Positions 23,132 through 31,309 of a DNA stretch of 64,000 bases are shown here, in pieces (positions within the stretch are counted from its first letter, which is position 1; each line of letters starts with the position of its first letter). The position numbers were made by a program, and so were the translations under genes. The notes beneath the pieces were generated by a model. It did not search any database. It was not told where the DNA came from and saw only the letters and a program-made list of their open reading frames with translations. The DNA is from JAFMJV01 sp034436555 (GTDB lineage Bacteria > Chloroflexota > Limnocylindria > Limnocylindrales > CSP1-4), in assembly GCA_034436555.1 (NCBI GenBank), contig DAOTUU010000020.1, positions 1-64,000 on the forward strand, given 5' to 3'.

Positions 23132-23587
23132 TCACTTCACCCACGACTTGCCAGCGCGAGCGTAGATGGTTGCGCCTTCCTGCAGCGCCGGCGCGATGAT
23201 CGTCCCGGTCAGGTGACCATACCGCTCCACGTCCGCCAGGGACACGACCACGATGTCCGTGCCGACGGGGATCCCCCGCAGAGCCGCGTACATCTCGGCG
23301 GATGCCTGGCGTCGATCTCCGGATCGCGGCATCACCACCAGCAGGTCGATGTCGGAGCGCTCCGTGGCGTCCCCGCGCGCTTGCGAGCCGAACAGGACGA
23401 TCCGCTCAGGATGGAACCGGTCGATCAGGCGGCGCCTGATGGCCGGGAGCCACTCCGCGGCAGACGGGCTCAAGCGCAGCGACCGACGCCGTGCTGGCCA
23501 GGCCCCTTCGCCCCGATCGCGCCCTGCTCCAAGGTCGGCGGCGTCTGCCGCTGCGGACGATTCGAGCTCCGCGGTGGGGATGTTCAC
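23132..23587 (-). CDS. MNT-type nucleotidyltransferase with repeat-derived N-terminus
   Basis: The 151-aa protein has the minimal nucleotidyltransferase signature GSQARGD (67-73) followed by SDIDLLV (catalytic Asp 79 and 81). MNT proteins commonly act as antitoxins of HEPN toxins by modifying them. No HEPN gene is adjacent. The first ~15 residues (MNIPTAELESSAAADA) are almost the same as those of Mod because both genes start in copies of one repeat module; the family domain only begins near residue 38. The GTG at 23587 is used. Confidence 0.82.
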   Translation of the reverse strand: MNIPTAELESSAAADAADLGAGRDRGEGAWPARRRSLRLSPSAAEWLPAIRRRLIDRFHPERIVLFGSQARGDATERSDIDLLVVMPRSGDRRQASAEMYAALRGIPVGTDIVVVSLADVERYGHLTGTIIAPALQEGATIYARAGKSWVK

Positions 23588-23681
23588 GCGCTGGTCTCCC
23601 GTGTGTGGCGGGTCGCTTCGACGGGGATGGACGCGGCGGGCCTGGGTCCGATGCTACGGGGCATCACTTCACTCCGCCTTG
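23541..23681 (-). repeat. gene-start repeat module, copy 3 (at nucleotidyltransferase gene)
   Basis: This near-copy of 20994-21131 includes the TAGCAT box (23651-23656), leader, GTG start and first codons. It has two extra bases in the GTGTG segment before the start (CCCGTGTGTGG versus CCCGTGTGG), which breaks any upstream frame and supports the GTG start for both genes. Confidence 0.85.
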
Positions 23682-23755
23682 CACACGACGGCAACCGAAT
23701 GGACCCTGGGTCATTGGGATTGAACCCGGTTCTATGGGCTGCACCTGAGAGTCAA

Positions 23756-23929
23756 TCACTTTGGCATCGCCTCGTGGTAGGCCGCCCTTCGAGTGCCCAC
23801 CAGGCGCAGTCGACCGCTCGCGACCATCGCCTTCAGGAGCCTGCGGGCTTGCCTGGGGTGCAGGCGACACAGCTCTGCTGCCTGTCCCCTCGGAATGCGA
23901 CCGTGCGCCCTCACGTACTGCATCAGCAT
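23756..23929 (-). pseudogene. winged-helix tail remnant of an AlbA/Schlafen-type gene
   Basis: From ATG 23929 this encodes 57 residues: MLMQYVRAHGRIPRGQAAEL followed by CRLHPRQARRLLKAMVASGR and a beta wing (LRLVGTRRAAYH). It is the typical C-terminal winged helix of AlbA_2/GHKL proteins like the one at 15138. The frame is open back to the previous gene's stop (LEPIQQQQ) with no earlier start, so it is probably a broken gene end. It could still be translated as a tiny DNA-binding protein. Confidence 0.5.
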
Positions 23930-23977
23930 CTGTTGCTGCTGGATGGGTTCAAGACTATGGACCCCGTCCTGCGGGCA

Positions 23978-24400
23978 TCACGGCCAGTCGGCCGGCACCA
24001 GCCGGAAGGCCGCGCCACCGGAGAGGGGTCGGATCGCTCGGAAGTGGCGCTCATCGAACGTGGCGATGGCCAGCGTCTCCATCCGATCGCAGAGCGCGAC
24101 GAGCGACGCATCGGTGAGGCCGATGCCCAGGTCCTGGTACCGATCGGCCACCTGTGCCGCGTCCCGAGCCGCGCCCGACCACCACTCGACGCGGTACGCC
24201 CCTGCGCGGATGTCCGCGCGGAACGCCGCCGCCGCCCGTGCCCCACCGCGGGTCGCGGCCAGATGGTCCGCCTCCGCGAGCACCAGCGGGGTGGTGACGA
24301 GCTCCTCCTGGACCGCCGCGTACCACGTCCGCGCCTGCGCATGGCGCTCGTCGGCGGCATCCAGCAGCGCGTAGATGACCGACGTGTCGAGGACGATCAC
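23978..24400 (-). CDS. VapC-type PIN ribonuclease toxin
   Basis: The 140-aa protein begins (GTG start) MIVLDTSVIYALLDAADERH with the first catalytic Asp, then PLVLAEADHLA, LGIGLTDASLVALCDRME and IATFDERHFRAI, the classic four acidic positions of VapC. Its start overlaps the antitoxin stop by four bases (GTGA), so expression is coupled. Its own stop is followed directly by the winged-helix remnant. Confidence 0.9.
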   Translation of the reverse strand: MIVLDTSVIYALLDAADERHAQARTWYAAVQEELVTTPLVLAEADHLAATRGGARAAAAFRADIRAGAYRVEWWSGAARDAAQVADRYQDLGIGLTDASLVALCDRMETLAIATFDERHFRAIRPLSGGAAFRLVPADWP

Positions 24401-24624
24401 GCCTCGCCGAAGCCCGTCTCCGCGAGGTGCCGGTCCACGTCGCCAGCCACGTCGCCGGGACCGTGCGCCACGCCGATGGCGGTGATGCGTGGACGAGCGA
24501 GACCCGCGGTGGCGGCCCGGAGCGCCGCTCGGATGGCCTCCGCCTTGGTCACCTGCTGCGCCTCCGCGAGCCGGCCGATCGCCACATCCAGCTCAGGCTC
24601 GAGATAGATCGTCGTCTTGCGCAC
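24397..24624 (-). CDS. CopG/RHH antitoxin of VapBC pair
   Basis: From GTG 24624 the 75-aa protein reads MRKTTIYLEPELDVAIGRLA followed by QVTKAEAIRAALRAA, a textbook ribbon-helix-helix, then a Pro/Gly-rich toxin-binding tail. TACCAT (24631-24636, minus strand) ends six bases before the GTG, so the mRNA should start at or next to the GTG codon. It overlaps vapC by four bases. Confidence 0.88.
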   Translation of the reverse strand: MRKTTIYLEPELDVAIGRLAEAQQVTKAEAIRAALRAATAGLARPRITAIGVAHGPGDVAGDVDRHLAETGFGEA

Positions 24625-24630
24625 GGACGT

Positions 24631-24636
24631 ATGGTA
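24631..24636 (-). promoter_or_regulatory. -10 box (TACCAT) of leaderless GTG-started vapBC mRNA
   Basis: TACCAT on the minus strand lies six bases before the antitoxin GTG codon and no Shine-Dalgarno sequence is present. Confidence 0.5.
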
Positions 24637-24693
24637 CCAGCCGTATACCAGGATGCTCAGAACACCGAAGTCGAGCATGTGTCGAGGACCCTC

Positions 24694-24775
24694 GCGCACT
24701 CAGCCGATCGTCGACGTGGCGCGCCAGGCGGCCCGCCACCGTCCCGTCCATGAGGACGACAAGCCCGTCATCCAC
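24694..24775 (-). pseudogene. 5' remnant of a hipA kinase gene
   Basis: Overlapping the hipB stop, a GTG at 24775 opens a frame reading VDDGLVVLMDGTVAGRLARH then VDDRLS, which matches the N-terminal strand pair of HipA (L-x-V-x-x-D-G-x-x-x-G-x-L). After about 27 residues the sequence no longer fits HipA and runs into the neighbouring antitoxin's upstream region. The kinase domain is missing. Confidence 0.55.
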
Positions 24776-25052
24776 CGCGGTGGGCCTCCAGGATGGCGTC
24801 AAGGTCGATGTCGTCGGCCGGGGCGTTCGCCGGCTCGACACCACCCGGCAGGCGGAGGTCGAGCGTGGCGCCCAGCGCCTCGATGACGGCGAGCAGGTTG
24901 ACGACTCCGGCGACGGTGTCGCCGCGCTCGGCCTCGCTCACCCACTTGCGGCTGACCGAGGCCCGGGAGGCCAGCTCGGCCTGACTCCAGCCGAGGGCCC
25001 GGCGACGCGCACGGATGGCGTTGCCGATGTCGCGGACGGTCCGGATCCTCAC
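24768..25052 (-). CDS. HipB-like XRE-family regulator
   Basis: The 94-aa protein from GTG 25052 reads RIRTVRDIGNAIRARRRALG, WSQAELASRASVSRKWVSEA and ERGDTVAGVVNLLAVIEALG, a compact XRE helix-turn-helix typical of HipB antitoxins. GAGAGG precedes the GTG at good spacing; a GTG at 25076 is an alternative. The next gene would be hipA, but only its first ~27 codons survive. A cluster of GGTGTCA sites upstream is its likely operator. Confidence 0.82.
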   Translation of the reverse strand: MRIRTVRDIGNAIRARRRALGWSQAELASRASVSRKWVSEAERGDTVAGVVNLLAVIEALGATLDLRLPGGVEPANAPADDIDLDAILEAHRGG

Positions 25053-25070
25053 CGCTCGTCGCCTCTCTGC

Positions 25071-25142
25071 TGACACCTATCGGTGACATCCTGTGGGTGT
25101 AACGTAAAGGTGTCAATGCGCCCCTGCCACCTCTGGGTGTCA
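25071..25142 (-). promoter_or_regulatory. GGTGTCA operator cluster and promoter of hipB
   Basis: On the plus strand TGACACC (25071-25077) and GGTGACA (25082-25088) form an inverted repeat with one mismatch around TATC. AGGTGTCA (25108-25115) and GGTGTCA (25136-25142) add further half-sites. The minus strand of the 25108-25115 site supplies TTGACACC, a consensus -35. This is the arrangement expected for an autorepressing XRE antitoxin. Confidence 0.5.
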
Positions 25143-25217
25143 ACCGCCGGCGGCGGGGAGCAGTACGGCGATCGGTGGCGGAGTCGCCAGGGAGGCAGGC
25201 GCCCAGGCCATCGCGTC

Positions 25218-25330
25218 TCAAGCGACCCCAGCGCCACGCAGGTGGGCCCGGATGATGTGGCCGGCATCGGTCGGACCGGCGATCTCCAGGAACGACCAGC
25301 GGCCGAAGCGGCCGTCGTTGTTGATCGCCG
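25218..25330 (-). pseudogene. duplicated 3' end of the res gene
   Basis: In minus-strand frame this reads AINNDGRFGRWSFLEIAGPT then DAGHIIRAHLRGAGVA and a stop. It is nearly identical to the C-terminus of the Res protein at 26452 (AINNDGRFGRWSFLEIADPT...). About 35 codons are present, with only a few substitutions, and they have no start. This marks an old copy of res, or recombination that moved its end next to the GTGAAGTGG motif that follows fic. Confidence 0.85.
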
Positions 25331-25376
25331 ACGGGTCATCGAGTCCCAACCGGGCTCCATCCTGCGGGCCGCCACT

Positions 25377-26402
25377 TCACTCCGATTTGCGCGGTCGCCC
25401 GATTGCCCGGGTTCCGAGGTACTCGTCCACCCAGCGATGCGTGCTGAGCCACCGGCCAGCCTCGTCCCGACGGGACTTGAGCATGCCCTTCTCGGCGGCA
25501 GCGCGGAGCGAACGCACGCGCAACCCCGGCCGCTCCAGCGCGGAGAGCGGCAGGAGCTTGACGGGACCAGCGAGGTTCGGCAGCAGGAACCGGTCGAGGC
25601 TCTCCTTGACCGCTCGCGCGATGAACTCCGTCATCGGGGCGTGGTCGCCCTCATCCGATCGCCGCAGGGCCCAGAGATACCGGTTTCGGGCTCCCTTCCG
25701 GATGATGGCCGGCGGGTACCCATGTCGGACGAGCAGCAGGTTGAGCACGAGCCGACCGGTCCGTCCGTTGCCGTCACGGAACGGGTGGATGGCCTCGAAC
25801 GTGGCGTGGAGGCGAGCCAGAAGGGATAATGGGTGCTCGCCGGGTGCCGGACCGCTGACCGCCATCGCGAGCCAGTCCGTCACGCGCGAATCGACCTCCG
25901 TCCATGGTGGTGGCGTCATCCCCTCGGGAAACGGCGCGATGTCATGGCGACGGAAGTCGCCGGGGCCCTCCTGCGGGTGGAGCGGCGGGTTGTCCGGTGG
26001 GCACACCGCCCAGACGAGGCTCAGCGCCTGTCGGTGGATCTCCCGGACCTCGGCCTGAGAGATGGCGCCGACCCGTCCCCAGGCTTCGGACGATCGGGCT
26101 TGGCCGTACACCCAACGGGCGGCATCTGCATACCCGCGGACGTCCAGGCACTCGCACAACTCCTTGTTGCCGACGGGCCGCCCCTGGTCGAGCAGCACCT
26201 GGACCTGCTTCAGGACCAGGGTGTTGCCCTCGATGGCGGTGGAGTGATGCGTCTCCTCGTACCAGATGTCCCGCCAGATCTGGTCGTTCTCGACCGCCGA
26301 CGGCAGGCCACCCGTCCGCGCCAGGTCCTCCATGCCCAGATCGACCTGCGCGAGGATGTACCGGCGGCTCGGTCGGCCCCGTCCCGGTTTGGTGATCACC
26401 AT
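25377..26402 (-). CDS. fic: Fic-domain AMP-transferase-like protein, class II
   Basis: The 341-aa protein carries the Fic motif HPFRDGNGRTGR (206-217) intact and an N-terminal inhibitory helix STAIEGN (54-60) of class II Fic proteins, whose Glu restrains ATP binding. A winged-helix region follows (about 270-335). Fic enzymes transfer AMP or related groups to target proteins. The ATG at 26402 has CATACT (26410-26415, minus strand) seven bases upstream. It sits 49 bases after res and is a frequent companion of restriction loci. Confidence 0.9.
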   Translation of the reverse strand: MVITKPGRGRPSRRYILAQVDLGMEDLARTGGLPSAVENDQIWRDIWYEETHHSTAIEGNTLVLKQVQVLLDQGRPVGNKELCECLDVRGYADAARWVYGQARSSEAWGRVGAISQAEVREIHRQALSLVWAVCPPDNPPLHPQEGPGDFRRHDIAPFPEGMTPPPWTEVDSRVTDWLAMAVSGPAPGEHPLSLLARLHATFEAIHPFRDGNGRTGRLVLNLLLVRHGYPPAIIRKGARNRYLWALRRSDEGDHAPMTEFIARAVKESLDRFLLPNLAGPVKLLPLSALERPGLRVRSLRAAAEKGMLKSRRDEAGRWLSTHRWVDEYLGTRAIGRPRKSE

Positions 26403-26451
26403 GGCGGAAAGTATGCCGATGCTCGCAAACGAAATCGCGCGGCACACTTTC

Positions 26452-29433
26452 TCAACGGACCGCCTCCCCGCGCAGGTGGGCGCGGATGAGGTGGCCGGCG
26501 TCCGTCGGGTCGGCGATCTCCAGGAACGACCAGCGGCCGAAGCGGCCGTCGTTGTTGATGGCCGGGACCCAGAAGTCGCGCGCGGTCGCCACCTTGGCGG
26601 CCTTCGCCGCCTTCCGTTCGCCGGTGACCTCGATGAGCAGGTTGAGCGGGTCCGCGCCCCCGTCGTCGACGTGGACCAGCAGGTCGGGCAGGTAGTTGGC
26701 GGCCTCGCCCTCGAAGGTGTAGGGGATGCGCAGCCCCAGGCCCTGGTTCTTGGCCCAGGCCATCACCTCCGGGAGGGCGTCGAGCACCTGGCCCACCTTC
26801 ACCTCCCAGTCAGAATCCATGACCAGCCAGTTGAGGTGGCTCTTGCCGGCCGGGTAGACCGGCTTGGTCGTGTTGAAGTCCACGTACCGGGTGGAGCCCA
26901 GGTGGTCGTACGGGCGGAGGATCGGCAGCAGGCGCGCCTGGCCGTCCGTGGAGGCGACGATGGCGCCGTAGACCCGGCGCGCGGCCTCCGCCTCCCACTC
27001 GGACAGCAGCAGCATCTGGAGGAACGTGCCGTCCTTCAGCTGGACGCACTCCGAAAGCCAGCGCGTCGTGATGGCCAGCACCTGGGGGAACAGCCAGGGG
27101 CGCTCGTGGTCCTCGTCCGTGCGCAGGTAGCGGTCCAGCGTGCGCCGGGCGATGCGGAAGGCGACCTCCTGGATCCGACGCGACCGCAGGTCGTCGAGCC
27201 GGTGGATCTCGGCCTGGCCCACGATGGGGTCCATCTCCACCCAGGTGGGGACCTCCTGGGTGGACAGCACCATCCGGGCATCGTCGGTGAAGCGGGCGTC
27301 CAGGCGCTCGCCGGGCAGGTCGTAGCGGTAGCCCTGGACGTGCGGGAAGGTCAGCTCGTGGGCGAGCTTCCCGGGCTGCGCGAAGACCCGGTGGATCGCC
27401 TTCTGCACCTGCGGCGTGCCGGTGCCTCCCGGTGAGGGGATGAAGCTGAACGGGACGCCGTAGACCTCGGCGTACTCCGGCGCGAACATGCCCTGCTCGT
27501 CCGCCTCGTAGCTCACGCGCCGCAGCCCGCGACCCACGACCTGCTCGCACAGCAGCTGCGTCCCGAAGGCGCGCACGCCCAGGATATGGGTGACCGTGTT
27601 GGCGTCCCATCCCTCCGTGAGCATGGACACCGACACCACGCAGCGAATCTGCTCCCCCAGGCGCCCGGCCTTGCCGACCGTGTTCATCACCTCGCGCAGG
27701 AGGTCCTCGTCGGTGATCTCGTCCTCGGCGCGGTGCGGCTCGCGGGCGATGAGCTGGCGCTTGAACTCCTCGATCTCGACCGCGGCGATCCTCTTGAAGG
27801 CGGGATCCAGCGCCTCGCCCGATTCGAGCTGGGCCGAATCGATGAGCAGGGTGTTGGGGCGCTCCAGCCACCGATTCTGTGCTGCGTCGGCGCCCTGGAC
27901 CACGTTGCTGAACAGGGGCAGGTTGCCGGGCACGATGACCGTGCCGCCGTCCGGGAGCGGCCGCTCGTAGCCCGCGATCCAGTCGCGGACGAGCTTGCTG
28001 ATCGACGTGTTCTGGCAGACCACGATGAACACCGGTGGCGTGCCGGCGCCGGCGTCCTGCCAGGCCCGGTGGGAGCGGTCGTAGTTGGCGTAGAGCTGGT
28101 GGAGCGCCGACTCGAGCTCCGCGGGCAGCTTGGGGTCGCCGCCCAGGTCCTCGTCGGCCCGGCGCTTCCTGGGCAGCTGGTCGCGGATGCGCGGCCAGAG
28201 CTGGCGGAACACGGGGCCGTCGCTGGCCATCGTGTCGTCCGCCACCGGCACCCGGGGGATCTTGACCACGCCCGACTCGATGGCGTCGATGAGCGCGAAG
28301 TCGGACACCACCCAGGGGAAGAGCGTGCCTTCCTGGTAGCCCGAGCCCTTGAGGAAGAAGGGCGTGGCGGACAGGTCGTAGATGGCCCGGATGCCCAGCT
28401 TGCTCTTGACCGCGCGCAGGCCGTTGAGCCAGATGCGGGCATCCTTCCGGGCCTGCTCCGCCTCCTGGCGCTCCTCGGCCGTGAGCTTCTCCTGCTGGCC
28501 CTGCGCGGGCGGCGCCGACTGATAGCAATGGTGGGCCTCGTCGTTGAGCACCACGATGTTCTTCTTCGCGCCCAGGCTGCGGCAGACGCGCCGGACGACC
28601 TGGTCGGGCGTCTCCGTGAAGCGGTTCGGGTCCCCATCCCGGCCGACCAGCAGCTTCTTCGTGGTCGCCGATGCCTGGAGCGTCTCGCGCGGGATGAACG
28701 CGTGGAAGTTCGTGACCAGGATCGTGGCCCCCTGGAGGCGCAGCAGCTGGTCTGGCGTCACGAGGTCGCGCTCGCGGTAGTAGTTGCCGGGGTCGTTGGG
28801 CAGCAGCACCCGCAGCCGGTCGCGGATGGTGATGCCGGGCGCGACCACCAGGAACGTGTCGGCAAAGCGGCGGTCCTGGGGGTTGGCCAGCTTGTTGAGC
28901 GCCTGCCAGGCGATGAGCATGGCCATCACCACGGTCTTGCCCGACCCCGTGGCCATCTTGAACGCGATCCGGTACAGCCCTGCGTTCTTGTCCTCGTTCT
29001 CCTCCCGCAGGCGGGTCTCGATCCAGGGCTGGCTGTGCCCCGCCACCTCCGCGAGGTAGATGGCGGTCTCCAGCGCCTCCACCTGGCAGAAGAACAGCGG
29101 GGCGGCACGAGCGGGGTCCGCCCAGGAGGTCAGGAGGTCGCGCGTGACCGCGGTGACGCCGGGGTGGTTGGAGCGGCGCCACGCGGCGACGTAGCGGCGG
29201 ATGTCGTTGATGAAATCGCTGGTCCGCTGGCGCTCCCGTGTCCAGTCGCCCGTGATGCCCAGGTCGAGCTGCGCGCCGCCCCTCTTCCTGGGCCCCGGGA
29301 TGGGCACGAAGTACGTGGAGAGCCGCCGGCCCTCCTCGATGTCCGTGGTGATGCCGTCGTCATCGAAGCGGAAGTGGCGCGACGGCTCCCGGAACGGCGA
29401 GTTGAGGATCGGGTTGTCGATGGTGGGCGGCAT
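26452..29433 (-). CDS. res: type III-like restriction endonuclease/helicase (Res)
   Basis: The 993-aa SF2 helicase-nuclease has Walker A ATGSGKT (161-167), a DEAH box in LNDEAHHCY (298-301), later SF2 motifs including QVVGRGLRR, and a C-terminal nuclease-like segment with YLPDLLV and LLIEVTG. The last has Thr where Lys is usual in ExK, so cleavage activity is uncertain. AGGAG precedes the ATG at 29433 and a TACCCT -10 box lies near 29475. With the Mod at 18500-21040 it should form an ATP-dependent restriction system, although five to ten genes separate them. Confidence 0.88.
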   Translation of the reverse strand: MPPTIDNPILNSPFREPSRHFRFDDDGITTDIEEGRRLSTYFVPIPGPRKRGGAQLDLGITGDWTRERQRTSDFINDIRRYVAAWRRSNHPGVTAVTRDLLTSWADPARAAPLFFCQVEALETAIYLAEVAGHSQPWIETRLREENEDKNAGLYRIAFKMATGSGKTVVMAMLIAWQALNKLANPQDRRFADTFLVVAPGITIRDRLRVLLPNDPGNYYRERDLVTPDQLLRLQGATILVTNFHAFIPRETLQASATTKKLLVGRDGDPNRFTETPDQVVRRVCRSLGAKKNIVVLNDEAHHCYQSAPPAQGQQEKLTAEERQEAEQARKDARIWLNGLRAVKSKLGIRAIYDLSATPFFLKGSGYQEGTLFPWVVSDFALIDAIESGVVKIPRVPVADDTMASDGPVFRQLWPRIRDQLPRKRRADEDLGGDPKLPAELESALHQLYANYDRSHRAWQDAGAGTPPVFIVVCQNTSISKLVRDWIAGYERPLPDGGTVIVPGNLPLFSNVVQGADAAQNRWLERPNTLLIDSAQLESGEALDPAFKRIAAVEIEEFKRQLIAREPHRAEDEITDEDLLREVMNTVGKAGRLGEQIRCVVSVSMLTEGWDANTVTHILGVRAFGTQLLCEQVVGRGLRRVSYEADEQGMFAPEYAEVYGVPFSFIPSPGGTGTPQVQKAIHRVFAQPGKLAHELTFPHVQGYRYDLPGERLDARFTDDARMVLSTQEVPTWVEMDPIVGQAEIHRLDDLRSRRIQEVAFRIARRTLDRYLRTDEDHERPWLFPQVLAITTRWLSECVQLKDGTFLQMLLLSEWEAEAARRVYGAIVASTDGQARLLPILRPYDHLGSTRYVDFNTTKPVYPAGKSHLNWLVMDSDWEVKVGQVLDALPEVMAWAKNQGLGLRIPYTFEGEAANYLPDLLVHVDDGGADPLNLLIEVTGERKAAKAAKVATARDFWVPAINNDGRFGRWSFLEIADPTDAGHLIRAHLRGEAVR

Positions 29434-29520
29434 CGTGCTCCTGGCGCTCGGGCGCTCCGGCGTCCTGGGGCGAGGGTAGCGCAGGGCCCGGGGTGGCGGA
29501 GGGCGCCATGGGACGAAGAA

Positions 29521-29554
29521 GGGGCCCGGCGCGCCGTCAGGCGCGCCGGGCCCC
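29521..29554 (-). terminator. strong intrinsic terminator after nirK
   Basis: GGGGCCCGGCGCGCC (29521-29535) and GGCGCGCCGGGCCCC (29540-29554) form a perfect 15-bp stem with a GTCA loop. On the minus strand it is followed by TTCTTCG, so it should end nirK transcription before it enters the res promoter. Confidence 0.85.
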
Positions 29555-29569
29555 CTGCCCGAGACGAGG

Positions 29570-30805
29570 TCAGTGGCTCTCGGTGGCCCGGATCTTGTCC
29601 GACTTGATGGGCTCGAACACGCCCGGCACGGCCTCGCCGCCCGCCACGAGCTCGCCCGCGGCGCCCTTGTGGATGCGGAAGATCGCGTGGTCCACGAGCA
29701 GGTACGTGCCGGGAACCTCCACCTTGAACTCGACGCCCACCGCGCCGCCGCAGGGGACCGCGGTCGACTGGACGTTGTGGTTCACCAGGTCGAACGAGCC
29801 CTCGACGTACACGCTGTCGAAGATCTCGCCGATGATGTGGAAGCTCGAGATCAGGTTGGGTCCCGCATTGCCGATGAACATCCGGACGGTGTCGCCCACG
29901 TTGATCGGGTCACCCAGCATGCCGATGCCGCGCTCGCCGACGATGGAGTTGGGCCGCCCGTTGAAGTTCACGAAGGTGGGCCGCTCCTCGTTGCCGTACA
30001 GCTCCGAGTAGGGCAGGTGGCCGGCGTTCGCGAGCGCCGCCGCCGGCAGCGTGCCTCCGCGGTCCGTGTAGAACTCGTGCTGCAGCACGTAGTACTCGTG
30101 CGTCACCTCCGGCAGGCCCGCCTCGGGCTCCACCACGATGAGGCCGAACATGCCGTGCGCCAGGTGCATCGGCACGTCCGGGAAGGCGCAGTGGTAGATG
30201 TAGATGCCCGGGTTGAGCAGCGTGAACCGGAGGTTGCTCTCGCTGCCCGGCAGCGTGTCCAGCGCGAGGGCGCCGCCGCCCGGCCCGGTCACCGCGTGGA
30301 AGTCCACGTTGTGGGGCATCGTGCTGCCGGCGTCGTTCTTCAGGAAGAAGTCCACCGTGTCACCGACGCGCGCGCGGACCATGGGCCCGGGGATCCGCCC
30401 GTCGAACGTCCACAGGTTCATGGTGGTGCCGGGCATCACCTCCGCGACCACCTCCTTGGACGTGAAGTGGATCTCGTGGTTCATGGGACCGGTCCGCTCG
30501 GTCAGGTCGAGGTACTGGCCGTCCGCGTACCTGGCGTAGTTCGCGGAGCGAGGCATCTCGGACGGGTGGAGCGAGATCTCGGGCGCGGTGACCGGCTGCG
30601 CGGGCTGCGTGGTGGGCTGCGCCTGCTGCGCGGCGTCCGTCGCGCCATGTGCCGAGGAGTGACCGGCCGCCCGCACGCCCGGTGCCCATCCGGCGATCGC
30701 CGCGGCGCTCAGGCCGCCTGCCGCCACCGCAGAGCGGCGGAGCAGCGTTCGCCGACTGAGGTCGGTGCGCTCCGCCTGGTCCTTTGATTCGATCCCATCC
30801 GCCAT
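29570..30805 (-). CDS. nirK: copper-containing nitrite reductase
   Basis: NirK reduces nitrite to nitric oxide outside the cytoplasm. The 411-aa protein has a twin-arginine-like signal (LSRRTLLRRSAVAAGGLSAA) and two cupredoxin domains. By alignment with characterised CuNIRs, type 1 copper ligands are H165, C206, H214 and M219; type 2 ligands are H170, H205 and H343; active-site D168 and H323 are present. All are intact. AGGAGG lies six bases before the ATG at 30805 and TAACCT (30844-30849, minus strand) is a likely -10. No Nor or Nos genes are nearby. Confidence 0.93.
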   Translation of the reverse strand: MADGIESKDQAERTDLSRRTLLRRSAVAAGGLSAAAIAGWAPGVRAAGHSSAHGATDAAQQAQPTTQPAQPVTAPEISLHPSEMPRSANYARYADGQYLDLTERTGPMNHEIHFTSKEVVAEVMPGTTMNLWTFDGRIPGPMVRARVGDTVDFFLKNDAGSTMPHNVDFHAVTGPGGGALALDTLPGSESNLRFTLLNPGIYIYHCAFPDVPMHLAHGMFGLIVVEPEAGLPEVTHEYYVLQHEFYTDRGGTLPAAALANAGHLPYSELYGNEERPTFVNFNGRPNSIVGERGIGMLGDPINVGDTVRMFIGNAGPNLISSFHIIGEIFDSVYVEGSFDLVNHNVQSTAVPCGGAVGVEFKVEVPGTYLLVDHAIFRIHKGAAGELVAGGEAVPGVFEPIKSDKIRATESH

Positions 30806-31131
30806 CGCTGGCCTCCTGAAAACAATGATGAGTGACGTGGTACAGGTTATCCGACACCGCCCGCCTGGGCCGCAGGCATTCCGGCCCTTCGCACCCCTGC
30901 CAAACGGTCCGCGTGTGGCGGGCGCACCAGCACGCCCGGGTCCCGTGACGATGGCTGGGCGCGCCGGTGACGCCCCCGCCGGTGCCGCCCCCGCCCCCGC
31001 CCCCACGCCCGCGCCGGTGCCGGCCGCGCTGTGGGTGCGTGCCTGCGCTGTGGGGCGTGCCCGCGACCCCGCCCAGGCGCCCGCCCCGCCCCGCCCGGCG
31101 CGGGATGCCTCCCGGTCGACCAGGCAGACGC

Positions 31132-31309
31132 GTGCACCCGATGCACCACCGGGCGGTCGGCGGCGCCCAGCGTCCGCTCCGCCCGCCCGATGGTCCTCCC
31201 CGCGCAACGATCGGAGGCCGGGGTGCCGGTTGGTGCGCCCGGCGCTCCGATCGGCCGATGGGGCCCGATCCTTGCCACGCCCGCCCGCCCGGTGGTGCAC
31301 CGGATGCAC
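31132..31309. repeat. inverted-repeat element, copy B (MITE-like)
   Basis: The core 31141-31300 is exactly 160 bp like copy A at 6581-6740. Its ends are ATGCACCACCGGGCGG and CCGCCCGGTGGTGCAC. Here the inverted repeat extends outward to 25 bp with two mismatches (31132-31156 against 31285-31309). It lies in a 714-base gap between nirK and the flavodoxin gene; the rest of the gap is C-rich low-complexity sequence. Confidence 0.65.
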
